Notes under the pieces: model-generated | Told to the model about the DNA's origin: nothing | What the model saw: the letters and a program-made list of their open reading frames with translations, nothing else | Database searches by the model: none | Part shown: piece after piece, positions 1 through 8,368 of the stretch | How the letters are laid out: the number at the start of each line of letters is the position of its first letter | Numbering within the stretch: position 1 is the stretch's first letter | NCBI GenBank assembly: GCA_045593005.1 | Contig: JAZNVV010000066.1 | Coordinates: 1-40,005 of the forward strand | Source: UBA11475 sp045593005 | GTDB taxonomy: Bacteria; Bacillota; Clostridia; Christensenellales; Borkfalkiaceae | Length of the DNA stretch: 40,005 nucleotides | Direction: 5' to 3' | Position numbers and translations under genes: made by a program

Positions 1-1158
1 AGAACAGTTTTTCCATCAAATACATATCCTTGCCACGCATCTATGATTACTGGTGCATATCCTTATAAAACTGGGGTTGATACGAATTTTTACGAAGGCA
101 CTACGACTTGGAGGGCCGAACGTAAAAATATTAAGATAAAAACTTTAGTCGACTATGCTAAAGAGGCTGGCTATACTACGGCAAACGTTTTTTGGCCTGT
201 TCTTGGTGGGGATAAAAATATTGATTATAATATCCCTGAATATTTCCGTGGGGCAGATTGTTTTAAATCTGTTTTACAGGAAAACGGCATGTCAGAACAG
301 GTTTATAAAGATATAGTTGAACCAAATCTTGAACTTACAAAAGGTTACGGCACAGCAGGTGGAATACATACGGATAGATTTATTTTTGCTTGTGCAAAAG
401 ATATGATTTTGAAATATCAGCCCGATCTTTTACTTATTCATCCTTGTCCACTTGACTCACAAAGACATAAAGACGGCGTATTCTCCGATATGGTTACAGA
501 AAGATTAGAAGAATCTTATGAATATATTGTTAAATTATACGACGCCGTTAAACAAATAGGAGAAGAAGACAATACCGACTTTGTTTGGATGTCCGACCAC
601 GGTCAAGCAACTATCGAACGCTGGTATAGATTTTTAGTAAATTTCAAAAAAGAAGGACTTATTGAAACGGACAAAGACGGAAATATAATAGGTGGCCCTG
701 TTAAAGTAATGGTGTTTAACACTTCCGTAATGTTAAAAATACTTGACAATTCTGTTTACGATAAAGTTAAACAAATGCTTGACGACGACGTCGCTAATAA
801 AAGAGGTATCGTTTATTATACAAGGGAATTTTGCGCAAAAGAATTACATACGGACGGCGACTTTGATTTCTTGGTAGATACTGACGGCGAAATAGGTGTT
901 GGCAGAGAGGCTTATCCTGACGATACAGGCAGTATTTATTCTACAGTTGCCCCAGGTGTTGTAAGAAAGAGTGGTACGCATGGCTACGTACCTGAAGTAG
1001 GTTATCAACCAACATTTATTGCAATAGGTCCTGATTTTAAGGCAGGTGTAAAACTAGAAAGAAAAGAAACAGTTTGTATACCTGTAACCCTTGCAAAATG
1101 TATCGGCGTTACACTAAAAGACGCGGACGGCACGGTTATTGAAGAAATATTAAAATAA
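1..1158 (+). CDS. Type I phosphodiesterase / nucleotide pyrophosphatase family protein (5' partial)
   Basis: This is an alkaline-phosphatase-superfamily hydrolase that would cleave phosphodiester or phosphomonoester bonds using two metal ions. The reading frame is open from base 1, so the gene begins upstream of the window and the first metal-binding Asp is not visible. Visible motifs are NTYPCHASMITG (about bases 19-54, with the Thr of NTYP at the nucleophile position of this family), LDSQRHKDG (Asp and His metal ligands), WMSDHGQ (Asp-His ligands) and SGTHGY (last His ligand). The order and spacing are those of the NPP/phosphodiesterase branch. The visible part is 385 codons and ends at a TAA followed by a terminator. 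No signal peptide can be judged because the N terminus is missing. The substrate is unknown; nucleotides, phospholipid headgroups and phosphonate-like esters are all possible. Confidence 0.88.
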   Translation, partial: RTVFPSNTYPCHASMITGAYPYKTGVDTNFYEGTTTWRAERKNIKIKTLVDYAKEAGYTTANVFWPVLGGDKNIDYNIPEYFRGADCFKSVLQENGMSEQVYKDIVEPNLELTKGYGTAGGIHTDRFIFACAKDMILKYQPDLLLIHPCPLDSQRHKDGVFSDMVTERLEESYEYIVKLYDAVKQIGEEDNTDFVWMSDHGQATIERWYRFLVNFKKEGLIETDKDGNIIGGPVKVMVFNTSVMLKILDNSVYDKVKQMLDDDVANKRGIVYYTREFCAKELHTDGDFDFLVDTDGEIGVGREAYPDDTGSIYSTVAPGVVRKSGTHGYVPEVGYQPTFIAIGPDFKAGVKLERKETVCIPVTLAKCIGVTLKDADGTVIEEILK

Positions 1159-1167
1159 TTTTAAAAT

Positions 1168-1197
1168 AAAAACAGTAGATAAATTCTACTGTTTTTT
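1168..1197 (+). terminator. Intrinsic terminator of the phosphodiesterase gene
   Basis: The stem ACAGTAG (1172-1178) pairs with CTACTGT (1186-1192), and flanking A/T pairs can extend it. Six T residues follow. It lies 10 bases after the stop codon. Confidence 0.8.
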
Positions 1198-1215
1198 AAT
1201 TAGTAAAAGAATTTT

Positions 1216-1230
1216 TTAGAATAATTCTAA
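1216..1230. promoter_or_regulatory. PerR-box-like operator, upstream copy
   Basis: TTAGAATAATTCTAA is a perfect 7-1-7 palindrome. It resembles the Fur/PerR box family (Bacillus Per box TTATAATNATTATAA), with G:C at the third symmetric position. It lies 17 bases upstream of the -35 element of the perR promoter. An identical copy lies at 1289-1303. Confidence 0.8.
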
Positions 1231-1247
1231 ATTTTTTATAAAAATGC

Positions 1248-1275
1248 TTGACAAATTAAAAATAAATGATATAAT
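1248..1275 (+). promoter_or_regulatory. Promoter of the perR-rubrerythrin operon
   Basis: TTGACA (1248-1253), a 16-base spacer and TATAAT (1270-1275). A start site near 1282 is expected. The promoter lies between two identical palindromic operators. Confidence 0.85.
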
Positions 1276-1288
1276 AAAAGTGTAAAAA

Positions 1289-1303
1289 TTAGAATAATTC
1301 TAA
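1289..1303. promoter_or_regulatory. PerR-box-like operator, downstream copy
   Basis: A second exact TTAGAATAATTCTAA. It lies just past the expected transcription start and ends directly before the AAGGAGGGG ribosome site (1306-1314). Centre-to-centre distance to the first copy is 73 bases, about seven helical turns, so two bound dimers would sit on the same DNA face. Confidence 0.8.
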
Positions 1304-1318
1304 AAAAGGAGGGGCGTT

Positions 1319-1708
1319 ATGACAAAGCAAAGGGCGTTAATATTAGAAATTATAAATTCTTCAAGCGACCATATGACAGCAGAAGAAGTATATACAAAAG
1401 CTGTTAAACTTATGCCGGGCATAGCGCTTGCAACCGTTTATAACAACATAAACGCATTATTTAATTCGGGGCAGATACGTAAGTTTGTACTAACTGACGG
1501 GACTGCTCACTACGACAAACAAATCCCACACGACCATCTAGTGTGTGAAAAGTGTGGTAAAATTTGTGACGTATGTTTAGGGGAGGAATATTCCGATAAA
1601 CTTAACTTTGACGTTTTATCTAAAATAACAGGGGAAAGCGTTACGGGGTATGAACTTATCGTTAAATTTGTTTGTGAAGATTGTAAAAAAGACTTACAAA
1701 GTCTATAA
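1319..1708 (+). CDS. perR: PerR-type peroxide-sensing repressor (Fur family)
   Basis: A 129-residue Fur-family DNA-binding repressor. The N-terminal winged helix includes HMTAEEVY and ATVYNN (residues 18-43). Two CxxC pairs, C76/C79 and C119/C122, form the structural zinc site. The five residues that make the Fe/Mn sensing site in Bacillus subtilis PerR are all present by alignment: H18, D66, H71, H73 and D84. This favours PerR over Fur or Zur. The N terminus is about 15 residues shorter than usual. The start is the ATG 4 bases after a strong AAGGAGGGG site. Two identical palindromes around its own promoter suggest autorepression, and the rubrerythrin gene 65 bases downstream is the expected co-regulated target. 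The regulator assignment is strong; peroxide as the signal is inferred from the metal-site residues. Confidence 0.9.
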   Translation: MTKQRALILEIINSSSDHMTAEEVYTKAVKLMPGIALATVYNNINALFNSGQIRKFVLTDGTAHYDKQIPHDHLVCEKCGKICDVCLGEEYSDKLNFDVLSKITGESVTGYELIVKFVCEDCKKDLQSL

Positions 1709-1773
1709 TAAAAAAGGCTAAATAGCCATAAAATAAAAATAAAAAAAGATATATATTTAAGGAGATTATTATT

Positions 1774-2319
1774 ATGAAAAAATTTATTTGTCCAGTTTGC
1801 GGTTACGTTCACGAAGGTGATTCAGCACCAGAAATTTGCCCAGTTTGCAAAGTTCCAGGTAGTAAATTTATCGTTGAAGAATCTGAATCAAAAGTTTGGG
1901 TTGCTGAACACGTAGTAGGCGTTGCTAAAGGTGCGCCAGAAGACATTATTGCAGGTTTAAGAGCACATTTTGAAGGCGAATGTTCAGAAGTTGGTATGTA
2001 TCTTGCAATGGCAAGAGTTGGCCATCGTGAAGGTTATCCAGAAATCGGTCTTTACTATGAAAAGGCTGCTTGGGAAGAAGCAGAACACGCTGCAAAGTTT
2101 GCTGAACTTTTAGGTGAAGTTATTACTGATTCTACAAAAAAGAACTTACAACTTCGCGTTGACGCTGAAAACGGTGCAACAAAGGGCAAATTTGAAATAG
2201 CAAAGAGAGCAAAAGAAGAAGGTCTTGATGCAATTCACGATACTGTACACGAAATGGCACGTGACGAAGCACGCCACGGCAAAGCGTTTGAAGGTTTACT
2301 TAACAGATACTTCAAGTAA
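1774..2319 (+). CDS. Reverse rubrerythrin (rubredoxin domain first)
   Basis: A 181-residue non-haem di-iron protein that reduces hydrogen peroxide with electrons from NADH or rubredoxin partners in anaerobes. The rubredoxin-like FeS4 site is N-terminal: CPVCGYVHEGD then CPVCKVPG within the first 30 residues. A ferritin-like four-helix domain follows (about 45-181), with EGECSE, EEAEHAAKF and ARDEARHGKAFE supplying the Glu and His di-iron ligands. Classical rubrerythrins have the opposite domain order; the rubredoxin-first form is known from Clostridium. The ribosome site is AAGGAG at 1760-1765. It is read with perR. The gap between them has only a weak GGCTA/TAGCC hairpin without a T-run, so read-through is expected. 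Its role is oxidative-stress defence in the cytoplasm. Confidence 0.93.
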   Translation: MKKFICPVCGYVHEGDSAPEICPVCKVPGSKFIVEESESKVWVAEHVVGVAKGAPEDIIAGLRAHFEGECSEVGMYLAMARVGHREGYPEIGLYYEKAAWEEAEHAAKFAELLGEVITDSTKKNLQLRVDAENGATKGKFEIAKRAKEEGLDAIHDTVHEMARDEARHGKAFEGLLNRYFK

Positions 2320-2346
2320 GAATAGACATAAACTCCATAAAAAAGA

Positions 2347-2378
2347 AAGTGTCGCTATCCGTAAGGGTAGCGACACTT
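2347..2378. terminator. Bidirectional terminator between rubrerythrin and the ABC operon
   Basis: A 14-bp stem (2347-2360 with 2365-2378, one T-G wobble) is closed by a GTAA tetraloop. The + strand continues into T-rich sequence, and the - strand runs into CTTTCTTTTTT, so it can stop transcripts from both convergent genes. Confidence 0.9.
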
Positions 2379-2401
2379 AATTTTAAAGTTTTTTAATTTT
2401 T

Positions 2402-3211
2402 TTATTCGTGTTTTATTATAAGTTTTTCAATAAAAGAAATTGACGCATACATAAGCCCTGACAGTATTAATAGAACTATTGTCGCCGCCATTACAAGGTC
2501 CAACTTAAACACTTGCCCTCCGTAAACTATAAGGTAGCCTAAACCTGCCTTTGAAACGAGATATTCACCCATAATAGAGCCTATCCAAGCCATTCCAAGC
2601 GATATTTTAAGCATATTGACAAAGGTTGGCATACTTTGTGGGATAACTAATTTATACATTATCTGCCATTTATTTGCGCCCAAAGTTTTAAGCAACAATA
2701 TTTTGTTTTTATCAGTTTCTAAAAAACCTCCGAGCATTGTTAAAATACACACTATAACGCTAATTAAAACAGCCATAGCTATTATAGCTTTTTCGCCACT
2801 ACCAAACCAAATAATAATTATAGGCCCAAGCGCAATTTTAGGTAAGCTGTTTAATACTACTATATATGGCTCTAAAACTTTGCGAAATCTTTCCGACCAC
2901 CATAGTAGTAGCGCCGTTACGTAGCCTATCACGACAGAAATTACAAACCCTACAAACGTTTCATATAAAGTTATACCTATATGGTGTATTAAGTTGCTTT
3001 CTTTAAATAGATTGATTATCGTTAAGGCGATTTCTGAAGGATAACTGCTTATAAAACTATCTATAACTCCTACTTTTGCAAACAATTCCCAAAAGCAAAT
3101 TATAGCCGTTAAAACGGTCGCCCTTAAAATATAGACGAGCAATTTTTCACGCTTGCGTTTTTTTAAGTATAAAAGGTGCTCCGAAGAAATATTTTTATCT
3201 TTAGTCATCAT
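2402..3211 (-). CDS. ABC transporter permease, NitT/TauT (SsuC/ThiX-like) type
   Basis: A 269-residue inner-membrane permease with about six hydrophobic segments. The EAA loop that contacts the ATPase is seen as LLKTLGANKWQIMYKLVIPQ. Family members import nitrate, sulfonates, taurine or pyrimidine precursors. The longest open frame starts at 3265, but AAGGAG (3219-3224) lies 7 bases before the ATG at 3211, so that start is chosen; the protein then begins MMTKDKN. The start lies inside the end of the upstream ATPase gene (11-base overlap), which implies translational coupling. Substrate unknown: no riboswitch or biosynthetic neighbour points to one. Confidence 0.88.
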   Translation of the reverse strand: MMTKDKNISSEHLLYLKKRKREKLLVYILRATVLTAIICFWELFAKVGVIDSFISSYPSEIALTIINLFKESNLIHHIGITLYETFVGFVISVVIGYVTALLLWWSERFRKVLEPYIVVLNSLPKIALGPIIIIWFGSGEKAIIAMAVLISVIVCILTMLGGFLETDKNKILLLKTLGANKWQIMYKLVIPQSMPTFVNMLKISLGMAWIGSIMGEYLVSKAGLGYLIVYGGQVFKLDLVMAATIVLLILSGLMYASISFIEKLIIKHE

Positions 3212-3962
3212 TAATAAGCTCCTTGTATAATATTTCAAACCATTTGGAAAAACCTGACAATTCACGTTTTTTTAAAGGGCTGTCGGCAGTAAGGGTAATA
3301 TTGTAAACGTTTTTCACGTTACAAGGTCTTTTTGTCAAAACGATAACCCTGTCGGAAAGGGAAATTGCTTCACTAATATCGTGAGTTACCAAAATGGCAG
3401 TTTTGTTTTCGCACCTAATAATTTTATAAACGTCATCTGCAACGGAAAGCCTTGTTTGATAATCTAATGCTGAAAACGGTTCGTCTAAAAGCAAAAGTTT
3501 AGGATGAGAAACAAGTGTTCTAATCAGCGCAACTCTTTGTCGCATACCACCGGAAAGTTGGTCGGGATATTTCTTAACAAATTCTTTTAAGCCGTATTTA
3601 TTCAATAGTTCCAGCCCGTAAGCCTTGTTTTCTTTTGATTTAATCCCTTTAACTTCAAGTGGCAATAAGACGTTCTTTTCAATGTTGCGCCAGCCAAAAA
3701 GCTGGTCTTTTTGCAACATATATCCAAGGTCGTCACTACCTGCTACTACGGGTTTATTTTCTAATAAAATTTGACCACTAGTTGGTTTTAACAGCCCAGC
3801 GATTAATGATAAAATAGTTGTTTTTCCACACCCAGACGGGCCTATGATAGAAACAAATTCGCCTTTTTTAACGGAAAAGTTTAACTTATCAATGGCCTTT
3901 GTTTCGCCTTCGGGGCTATGGTATACGAACGATACGTCATTTATATCCAGAAGTGTATTCAT
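3201..3962 (-). CDS. ABC transporter ATP-binding protein, NitT/TauT type
   Basis: A 253-residue cytoplasmic ATPase that drives the permease encoded by the next gene. Walker A is GPSGCGKTT (residues 41-49). The Q-loop is LQKDQLF, the signature is LSGGMRQR, Walker B is LLLLDEPF and the switch His is in VTHD. Sequence style matches the SsuB/TauB/ThiZ group. The ATG is preceded by GGAGA. It is the middle gene of a lipoprotein-ATPase-permease operon and lies 29 bases after the binding protein gene. Confidence 0.92.
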   Translation of the reverse strand: MNTLLDINDVSFVYHSPEGETKAIDKLNFSVKKGEFVSIIGPSGCGKTTILSLIAGLLKPTSGQILLENKPVVAGSDDLGYMLQKDQLFGWRNIEKNVLLPLEVKGIKSKENKAYGLELLNKYGLKEFVKKYPDQLSGGMRQRVALIRTLVSHPKLLLLDEPFSALDYQTRLSVADDVYKIIRCENKTAILVTHDISEAISLSDRVIVLTKRPCNVKNVYNITLTADSPLKKRELSGFSKWFEILYKELINDD

Positions 3963-3991
3963 AATCTTTCTCCATAGTAAAATACCTAAAA

Positions 3992-4978
3992 TTAAATAGA
4001 ATCGACGTATTTAAGATTTACAAGTTTGTTATAGGCAACTTTTTGGTTTAATTCGCCGGCAAAAATCATAATATCTTGCATACGGTCAAATAATTGTTCG
4101 GTCGGTTTAAGGTCGGTTTTCCAAGCGTCGATAGCTCTATAATTAGCAATAGATGTTGCTAAATTTTCAATACTGTCGGTTGAAAATTGACCTTTAAGAC
4201 TGTTTGCTACTTCGGTGTCAGTATGGCTTAAAATAAAGTCCAATCCTTTCTTTAAGGCACGTAAAAAGCCCTTAACGGTATCTTCATTTTCGTCCAAATA
4301 GCTATCAAGCGCTATAAAAGACGTGTAAGGAATTTCGCCTGAAAATTCGCCCATACTAGCAACTACGTATCCTTTGCCAGCCTTTTCAAAAACGGACGCA
4401 CCAGGCTCAAACATGGTAACGTAATCGGACGTGCCACCTTCAAAAGCAGCTGTCATTAGATTGAACTGAACGCCAAAGTTAAAAGTGTAGTCACGGTTAC
4501 GAAGCATACCTTGTTCGTATAAAGCGTATTCAAAACTCATAGCCGGCATACCACCTTCACGACCGGCAAGAATATCTTTATTGCGCAAATTTTCAAACGT
4601 AAAATTTTGCTCGTTAGTTCTTGAAACCAAAAAAGCGCCGTCTTTTTGCGTTAATTGCGCAAAAACTTTAGGGGCGTCGGCTTTGCCTTGATTGTGAACG
4701 TAAACAACCGTTTCAGGTCCCATCAAGCCGATATGTGCGTTTTTGGAAACGACGGCTGTCATAACCTTATCAGCACCACCACCGTTGGTTAAAGAAATCT
4801 CGATACCTTCGTCAGCAAAATAGCCTTCTTCCATAGCGACGTATAACGGCGCGTAAAATACCGAGTGAGTTACCTCGTTAAGTTCAATAATATTTTTGTT
4901 GTCTTTGTCTTTTTTGCAAGCAGATAACGGCAAGCAAATAATGACGAACGTCAATATAAACGTTATTAATTTTTTCAT
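3992..4978 (-). CDS. ABC transporter substrate-binding lipoprotein, NMT1/THI5-like
   Basis: A 328-residue secreted lipoprotein that captures the ligand for the ABC importer. The signal sequence has a KK-rich start, a hydrophobic stretch and the lipobox LSAC, with C21 as the lipidated residue. The mature part has the NMT1/SsuA-like opening (YAPLYVAMEEGYFADEGI, then IGLMGPE). The longest frame begins at 5017, but GGAGGA (4984-4989) is well placed for the ATG at 4978, and that start gives a canonical signal peptide. The family binds thiamine precursors, alkanesulfonates, nitrate and other small molecules; the ligand here is not evident. No convincing promoter was seen on this strand in 4979-5060. 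Confidence 0.88.
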   Translation of the reverse strand: MKKLITFILTFVIICLPLSACKKDKDNKNIIELNEVTHSVFYAPLYVAMEEGYFADEGIEISLTNGGGADKVMTAVVSKNAHIGLMGPETVVYVHNQGKADAPKVFAQLTQKDGAFLVSRTNEQNFTFENLRNKDILAGREGGMPAMSFEYALYEQGMLRNRDYTFNFGVQFNLMTAAFEGGTSDYVTMFEPGASVFEKAGKGYVVASMGEFSGEIPYTSFIALDSYLDENEDTVKGFLRALKKGLDFILSHTDTEVANSLKGQFSTDSIENLATSIANYRAIDAWKTDLKPTEQLFDRMQDIMIFAGELNQKVAYNKLVNLKYVDSI

Positions 4979-5048
4979 AAAATCCTCCGATAAAAGTCGT
5001 TTATACATTTTATGCAAATAATTTTATATTTGTTTATTCTTAATATAA

Positions 5049-5077
5049 TTGACTTATTTTTATAAATAAGATATAAT
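5049..5077 (+). promoter_or_regulatory. valS promoter
   Basis: TTGACT (5049-5054), a 17-base spacer and TATAAT (5072-5077). The leader would be only about 37 bases, too short for a T-box. Confidence 0.85.
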
Positions 5078-5120
5078 AACAATCCACAGTGTTTATTTTT
5101 TTGACAAAGGAGAACCGGAT

Positions 5121-7751
5121 ATGGAAATGTCCAAAACTTATAATCCTATAGATTTTGAAGACAGAATTTATAAAACTTGGGAGCAGGAGGGGTATTTTAA
5201 AGCAAAGGCAGACCCTTCAAAACTTCCTTTTACTATTGTAATTCCACCTCCAAATATTACAGGGCAACTCCATATGGGTCACGCATTAAATAATACTTTG
5301 CAGGATACCATTATTCGTTTTAAGAGAATGCAAGGGTATTCTGCGCTTTGGTTGCCTGGTACTGACCACGCCTCAATCGCTACGGAAGTTAAAATTGTTG
5401 AACAAATGGCAAAAGAAGGTTTATCAAAGAACGACGTTGGCAGAGATGGCTTTTTGGAACGTGCTTGGGCTTGGAAGGAGCAATACGGTGGTAGAATTGT
5501 CGAACAGTTAAAGAAGTTAGGTTCTTCTTGCGACTGGTCACGTCTTGCTTTTACTATGGACGACAAATGTTCAAAAGCAGTTAAAGAAGTATTTGTAAAC
5601 CTTTATAACAAGGGCTTAATTTATAGGGGCAATAGAATTATCAACTGGTGTCCTGACTGTAAAACGGCGCTTTCTGATGCAGAAGTTGAGTATGAGGAAG
5701 AAGATAGTTTCTTATGGCATATTCGCTATCAGGTTAAGGACAGCGACGAATATCTTACGGTTGCTACTTCTCGTCCAGAAACAATGCTTGGCGATACTGC
5801 TGTTGCCGTTCATCCAAAAGATAAAAGATACCAGCATTTAATCGGTAAAATGGTAATTTTGCCGGTGCTTAATAAAGAGATTCCGGTCATTGCTGACGAA
5901 TACGTTGAGCTCGAATTTGGTACGGGCGCTGTAAAAATTACGCCTGCGCACGACCCTAACGATTTTGAAGTTGGCTTAAGACACGACCTTGAGGTTATTA
6001 AAGTTATTAACGACGACGGCACAATGGGTAAGCTTGCCGCTGAATGTGAGGGTATGCCGTCGGCTGAATATAGAAACGTTATAGTTGAAAAATTAAAAGC
6101 GCTTGGAGCACTCGTTAAAACGGAGCCACTTCACCACAACGTTGGACATTGTTACAGATGTCATTCTACGGTTGAATCTACCGTTTCAAAGCAATGGTTT
6201 GTAAAAATGGAACCACTTGCAAAACCTGCTATCGACGTAGTAAAAAATAAAAAGATTAAGTTTATTCCACAAAGATTTAGCAAAATATATTACAACTGGA
6301 TGGATAATATTAAGGACTGGTGTATCTCTCGTCAACTTTGGTGGGGACACAGAATTCCTGCCTTTTACTGTCAAGATTGTGGCGAACTTATGGTTTCTAA
6401 AAAGGGCATAACCGTTTGTAAAAAGTGTGGCTCACACAATATTAAGCAGGATGAGGACGTATTAGATACGTGGTTCTCTTCAGCACTTTGGCCATTCTCA
6501 ACACTCGGCTATCCTAATAAGACAAAGGACCTTGCTTATTTTTATCCAACCGACGTACTTGTAACAGCTTATGATATAATCTTTTTCTGGGTTGCTAGAA
6601 TGATTTTCTCCGGCGTGGAACATATGAATAGAATACCGTTTAAGGACGTTATGATACACGGTATTGTTCGTGATGCGCAGGGTAGAAAGATGAGTAAGTC
6701 TTTAGGTAATGGTATTGACCCACTTGTAATAATCGATAAATACGGCGCTGACACCTTAAGATTTTCACTTATTAACGGTATAGCACCTGGTAGTGATACA
6801 AGATTTTCGGAAGAAAAACTTGAAGGCTCAAGAAACTATATGAACAAAATTTGGAACGCTTCAAGATTTGTTCTTATGAATGCCGAGGGCAAGGATATAT
6901 TGCCACTTTCAGAGTGTAAGTTAAATACGGCTGATAAATGGATACTTTCTAAACTTAACAAGGCTATTAGGGAAGTAACCGTTAATATGGAAAAATACGA
7001 ACTCGGTATTGCCTGCGCAAAACTTTACGATTTTGTATGGAATGATTTTTGCGACTGGTATATTGAACTTACAAAGCCTGTTCTTTATGGTGAAGATGAC
7101 GAAAAACGCACCTATACGGTAAGCGTACTCGTTCACGTTCTTAAGGAAATGCTTAAACTTTTACATCCGTTTATTCCATTTGTTACGGAAGAAATTTATC
7201 AGAATATTCCTGGCGTTAATAGTTCTATAATGATTGAAGAATTCCCAAGATACAACTCAAAGAGTAACTATCCAAAGGCAGTTAAGGATATTGAGCCTGT
7301 AAAAGAAATTATTAAGGCAGTTAGAGCGATTAAAGTCAACGTTGGTGCTGCACCATCTAAAAAAGTTCAACTTTACGTTAAGTCTGAAAACGTTAACGCA
7401 ATCAAAAAAGGTTCTATTTATATTGAAAAATTAGCAGGCGTGTCTGAAATTAAGGTTATCAGCGATAAGACTGATCTAAAAGAAAAGACTATTTCGTCAG
7501 TACTTTCTACCTGTGAACTTTACGTTCCTATGGGGGAACTTGTTGATACTTCTGCTGAAATTAAACGACTTGAAGGCGAACTTAACATCGTTGAAAACGA
7601 AATTAAGCGAGCAAATGGTAAACTTATGAACAAGGGCTTTATGGATAAAGCGCCTAAAAACCTTATTGATGCAGAAAGAGCAAAACTTGACAAGTATAAC
7701 GATATGAGGGCAAAGCTTATCAAAGAACTTGCCGAGCTTAAAGCAGAATAG
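5121..7751 (+). CDS. valS: Valine--tRNA ligase
   Basis: An 876-residue class I aminoacyl-tRNA synthetase that charges tRNA-Val in the cytoplasm. The HIGH-type motif is HMGH (residues 51-54, in PNITGQLHMGHALN). KMSKS is at about 523-527 (GRKMSKSLGNG). The editing domain lies between them (about 200-350, with TSRPETMLGDTAVAVHP). Cys pairs WCPDC, CYRC, CQDC and CKKC are probable zinc ligands. The C-terminal 65 residues form the charged coiled coil typical of ValRS. Length fits the family. The start ATG follows AAAGGAG by 8 bases. It is transcribed alone, between its own promoter and a terminator. Confidence 0.97.
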   Translation: MEMSKTYNPIDFEDRIYKTWEQEGYFKAKADPSKLPFTIVIPPPNITGQLHMGHALNNTLQDTIIRFKRMQGYSALWLPGTDHASIATEVKIVEQMAKEGLSKNDVGRDGFLERAWAWKEQYGGRIVEQLKKLGSSCDWSRLAFTMDDKCSKAVKEVFVNLYNKGLIYRGNRIINWCPDCKTALSDAEVEYEEEDSFLWHIRYQVKDSDEYLTVATSRPETMLGDTAVAVHPKDKRYQHLIGKMVILPVLNKEIPVIADEYVELEFGTGAVKITPAHDPNDFEVGLRHDLEVIKVINDDGTMGKLAAECEGMPSAEYRNVIVEKLKALGALVKTEPLHHNVGHCYRCHSTVESTVSKQWFVKMEPLAKPAIDVVKNKKIKFIPQRFSKIYYNWMDNIKDWCISRQLWWGHRIPAFYCQDCGELMVSKKGITVCKKCGSHNIKQDEDVLDTWFSSALWPFSTLGYPNKTKDLAYFYPTDVLVTAYDIIFFWVARMIFSGVEHMNRIPFKDVMIHGIVRDAQGRKMSKSLGNGIDPLVIIDKYGADTLRFSLINGIAPGSDTRFSEEKLEGSRNYMNKIWNASRFVLMNAEGKDILPLSECKLNTADKWILSKLNKAIREVTVNMEKYELGIACAKLYDFVWNDFCDWYIELTKPVLYGEDDEKRTYTVSVLVHVLKEMLKLLHPFIPFVTEEIYQNIPGVNSSIMIEEFPRYNSKSNYPKAVKDIEPVKEIIKAVRAIKVNVGAAPSKKVQLYVKSENVNAIKKGSIYIEKLAGVSEIKVISDKTDLKEKTISSVLSTCELYVPMGELVDTSAEIKRLEGELNIVENEIKRANGKLMNKGFMDKAPKNLIDAERAKLDKYNDMRAKLIKELAELKAE

Positions 7752-7759
7752 TAAAAAAT

Positions 7760-7792
7760 GGCAGAGAATTGTTAAAACTCTGCCTTTTTTTT
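7760..7792 (+). terminator. valS terminator
   Basis: The stem GGCAGAG (7760-7766) pairs with CTCTGCC (7778-7784) and is followed by eight T residues. Confidence 0.9.
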
Positions 7793-7874
7793 ACTGTAGA
7801 AAATTGTAAATAAAAAAAGATATAATTACTTAATAAATTTTTTTTGAAAACTTTATCGTATTTTAAGAAAAGTA

Positions 7875-7903
7875 TTGACATATTTAAAACTAAATTGTAT
7901 AAT
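7875..7903 (+). promoter_or_regulatory. Promoter of the lipoprotein/membrane-protein pair
   Basis: Consensus TTGACA (7875-7880), a 17-base spacer and TATAAT (7898-7903). Transcription should begin near 7910, immediately before a structured leader. Confidence 0.88.
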
Positions 7904-7911
7904 AATTCTAT

Positions 7912-7972
7912 AAAATGCCCGAAAAATGCATTTGGGCTTTCCGTATGATTGCATACGGGCATTTAGAAGGAG
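7912..7972 (+). promoter_or_regulatory. Structured mRNA leader with two competing folds
   Basis: One fold pairs AAATGCCCG (7913-7921) with CGGGCATTT (7956-7964), nine perfect base pairs. The other makes two local hairpins: GCCCGAA (7917-7923) with TTTGGGC (7931-7937, one G-U pair), and CCGTATG (7941-7947) with CATACGG (7952-7958) around an ATTG loop. The long stem uses one arm from each local hairpin, so the folds exclude each other. AAGGAG (7967-7972) follows directly. No T-run is present, so control, if any, would act on translation or RNA stability. It was not recognised as a known RNA family. Confidence 0.55.
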
Positions 7973-7978
7973 ATTTGT

Positions 7979-8365
7979 ATGAGAAAACTTTTTTCAATTG
8001 CTTTAGTTTTACTCGTATGTTTCACTACTGTTTTTGCAGGTTGTGGTAAGGAGGGTGCTCCAAAATCATCTGCAATACATTCTTCAAAAACGGTATGGAA
8101 GCATGACGACACAACTCACTGGCAGGAATGTTCTGACCCAGAATGTGGTCTTGTTTTTGATATTAATACTTATTATGGTCAAGAGCATTTCTTGGATAAG
8201 TTAATCAGTAGTAAAAAATTACCTAAAAAGGCTGATAAACCTGATATATATGCGCAATTATTTGGTTTTGACACTTTTGCTGAATATCTTGAAGTTTATA
8301 ACAAAGGTAAGGCGCCACACTGGTATGAAAACGGCGTTTGCGTTTGTGGTAAAGAGGAGGCATAG
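7979..8365 (+). CDS. Small uncharacterised lipoprotein with HWxxC / CxCG motifs
   Basis: A 128-residue predicted lipoprotein: basic start, hydrophobic segment and lipobox VFAGC with C22 as the lipidated residue. The mature part carries a WKHDDTTHWQEC-type motif (40-51) followed by C56-G57, and near the C terminus HW (114-115) followed by CVCG (121-124). Motifs of the form HWxxC..CG recur in surface proteins of Firmicutes, but I know no function for them. The paired Cys and His could bind metal or form disulfides. The gene is the first of two, ends 3 bases before the next ATG, and has a strong promoter and a structured leader. Function not recognised. Confidence 0.75.
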   Translation: MRKLFSIALVLLVCFTTVFAGCGKEGAPKSSAIHSSKTVWKHDDTTHWQECSDPECGLVFDINTYYGQEHFLDKLISSKKLPKKADKPDIYAQLFGFDTFAEYLEVYNKGKAPHWYENGVCVCGKEEA

Positions 8366-8368
8366 TTT

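Noticed and set aside
1..60. Unusual Ser nucleophile in the phosphodiesterase (PSNT)
   Set aside because: Re-aligning with autotaxin-type enzymes puts the nucleophile at the Thr of NTYP, which is conserved.
1709..1773. Terminator between perR and rubrerythrin
   Set aside because: The GGCTA/TAGCC hairpin is only 4-5 bp with a tiny loop and no T-run.
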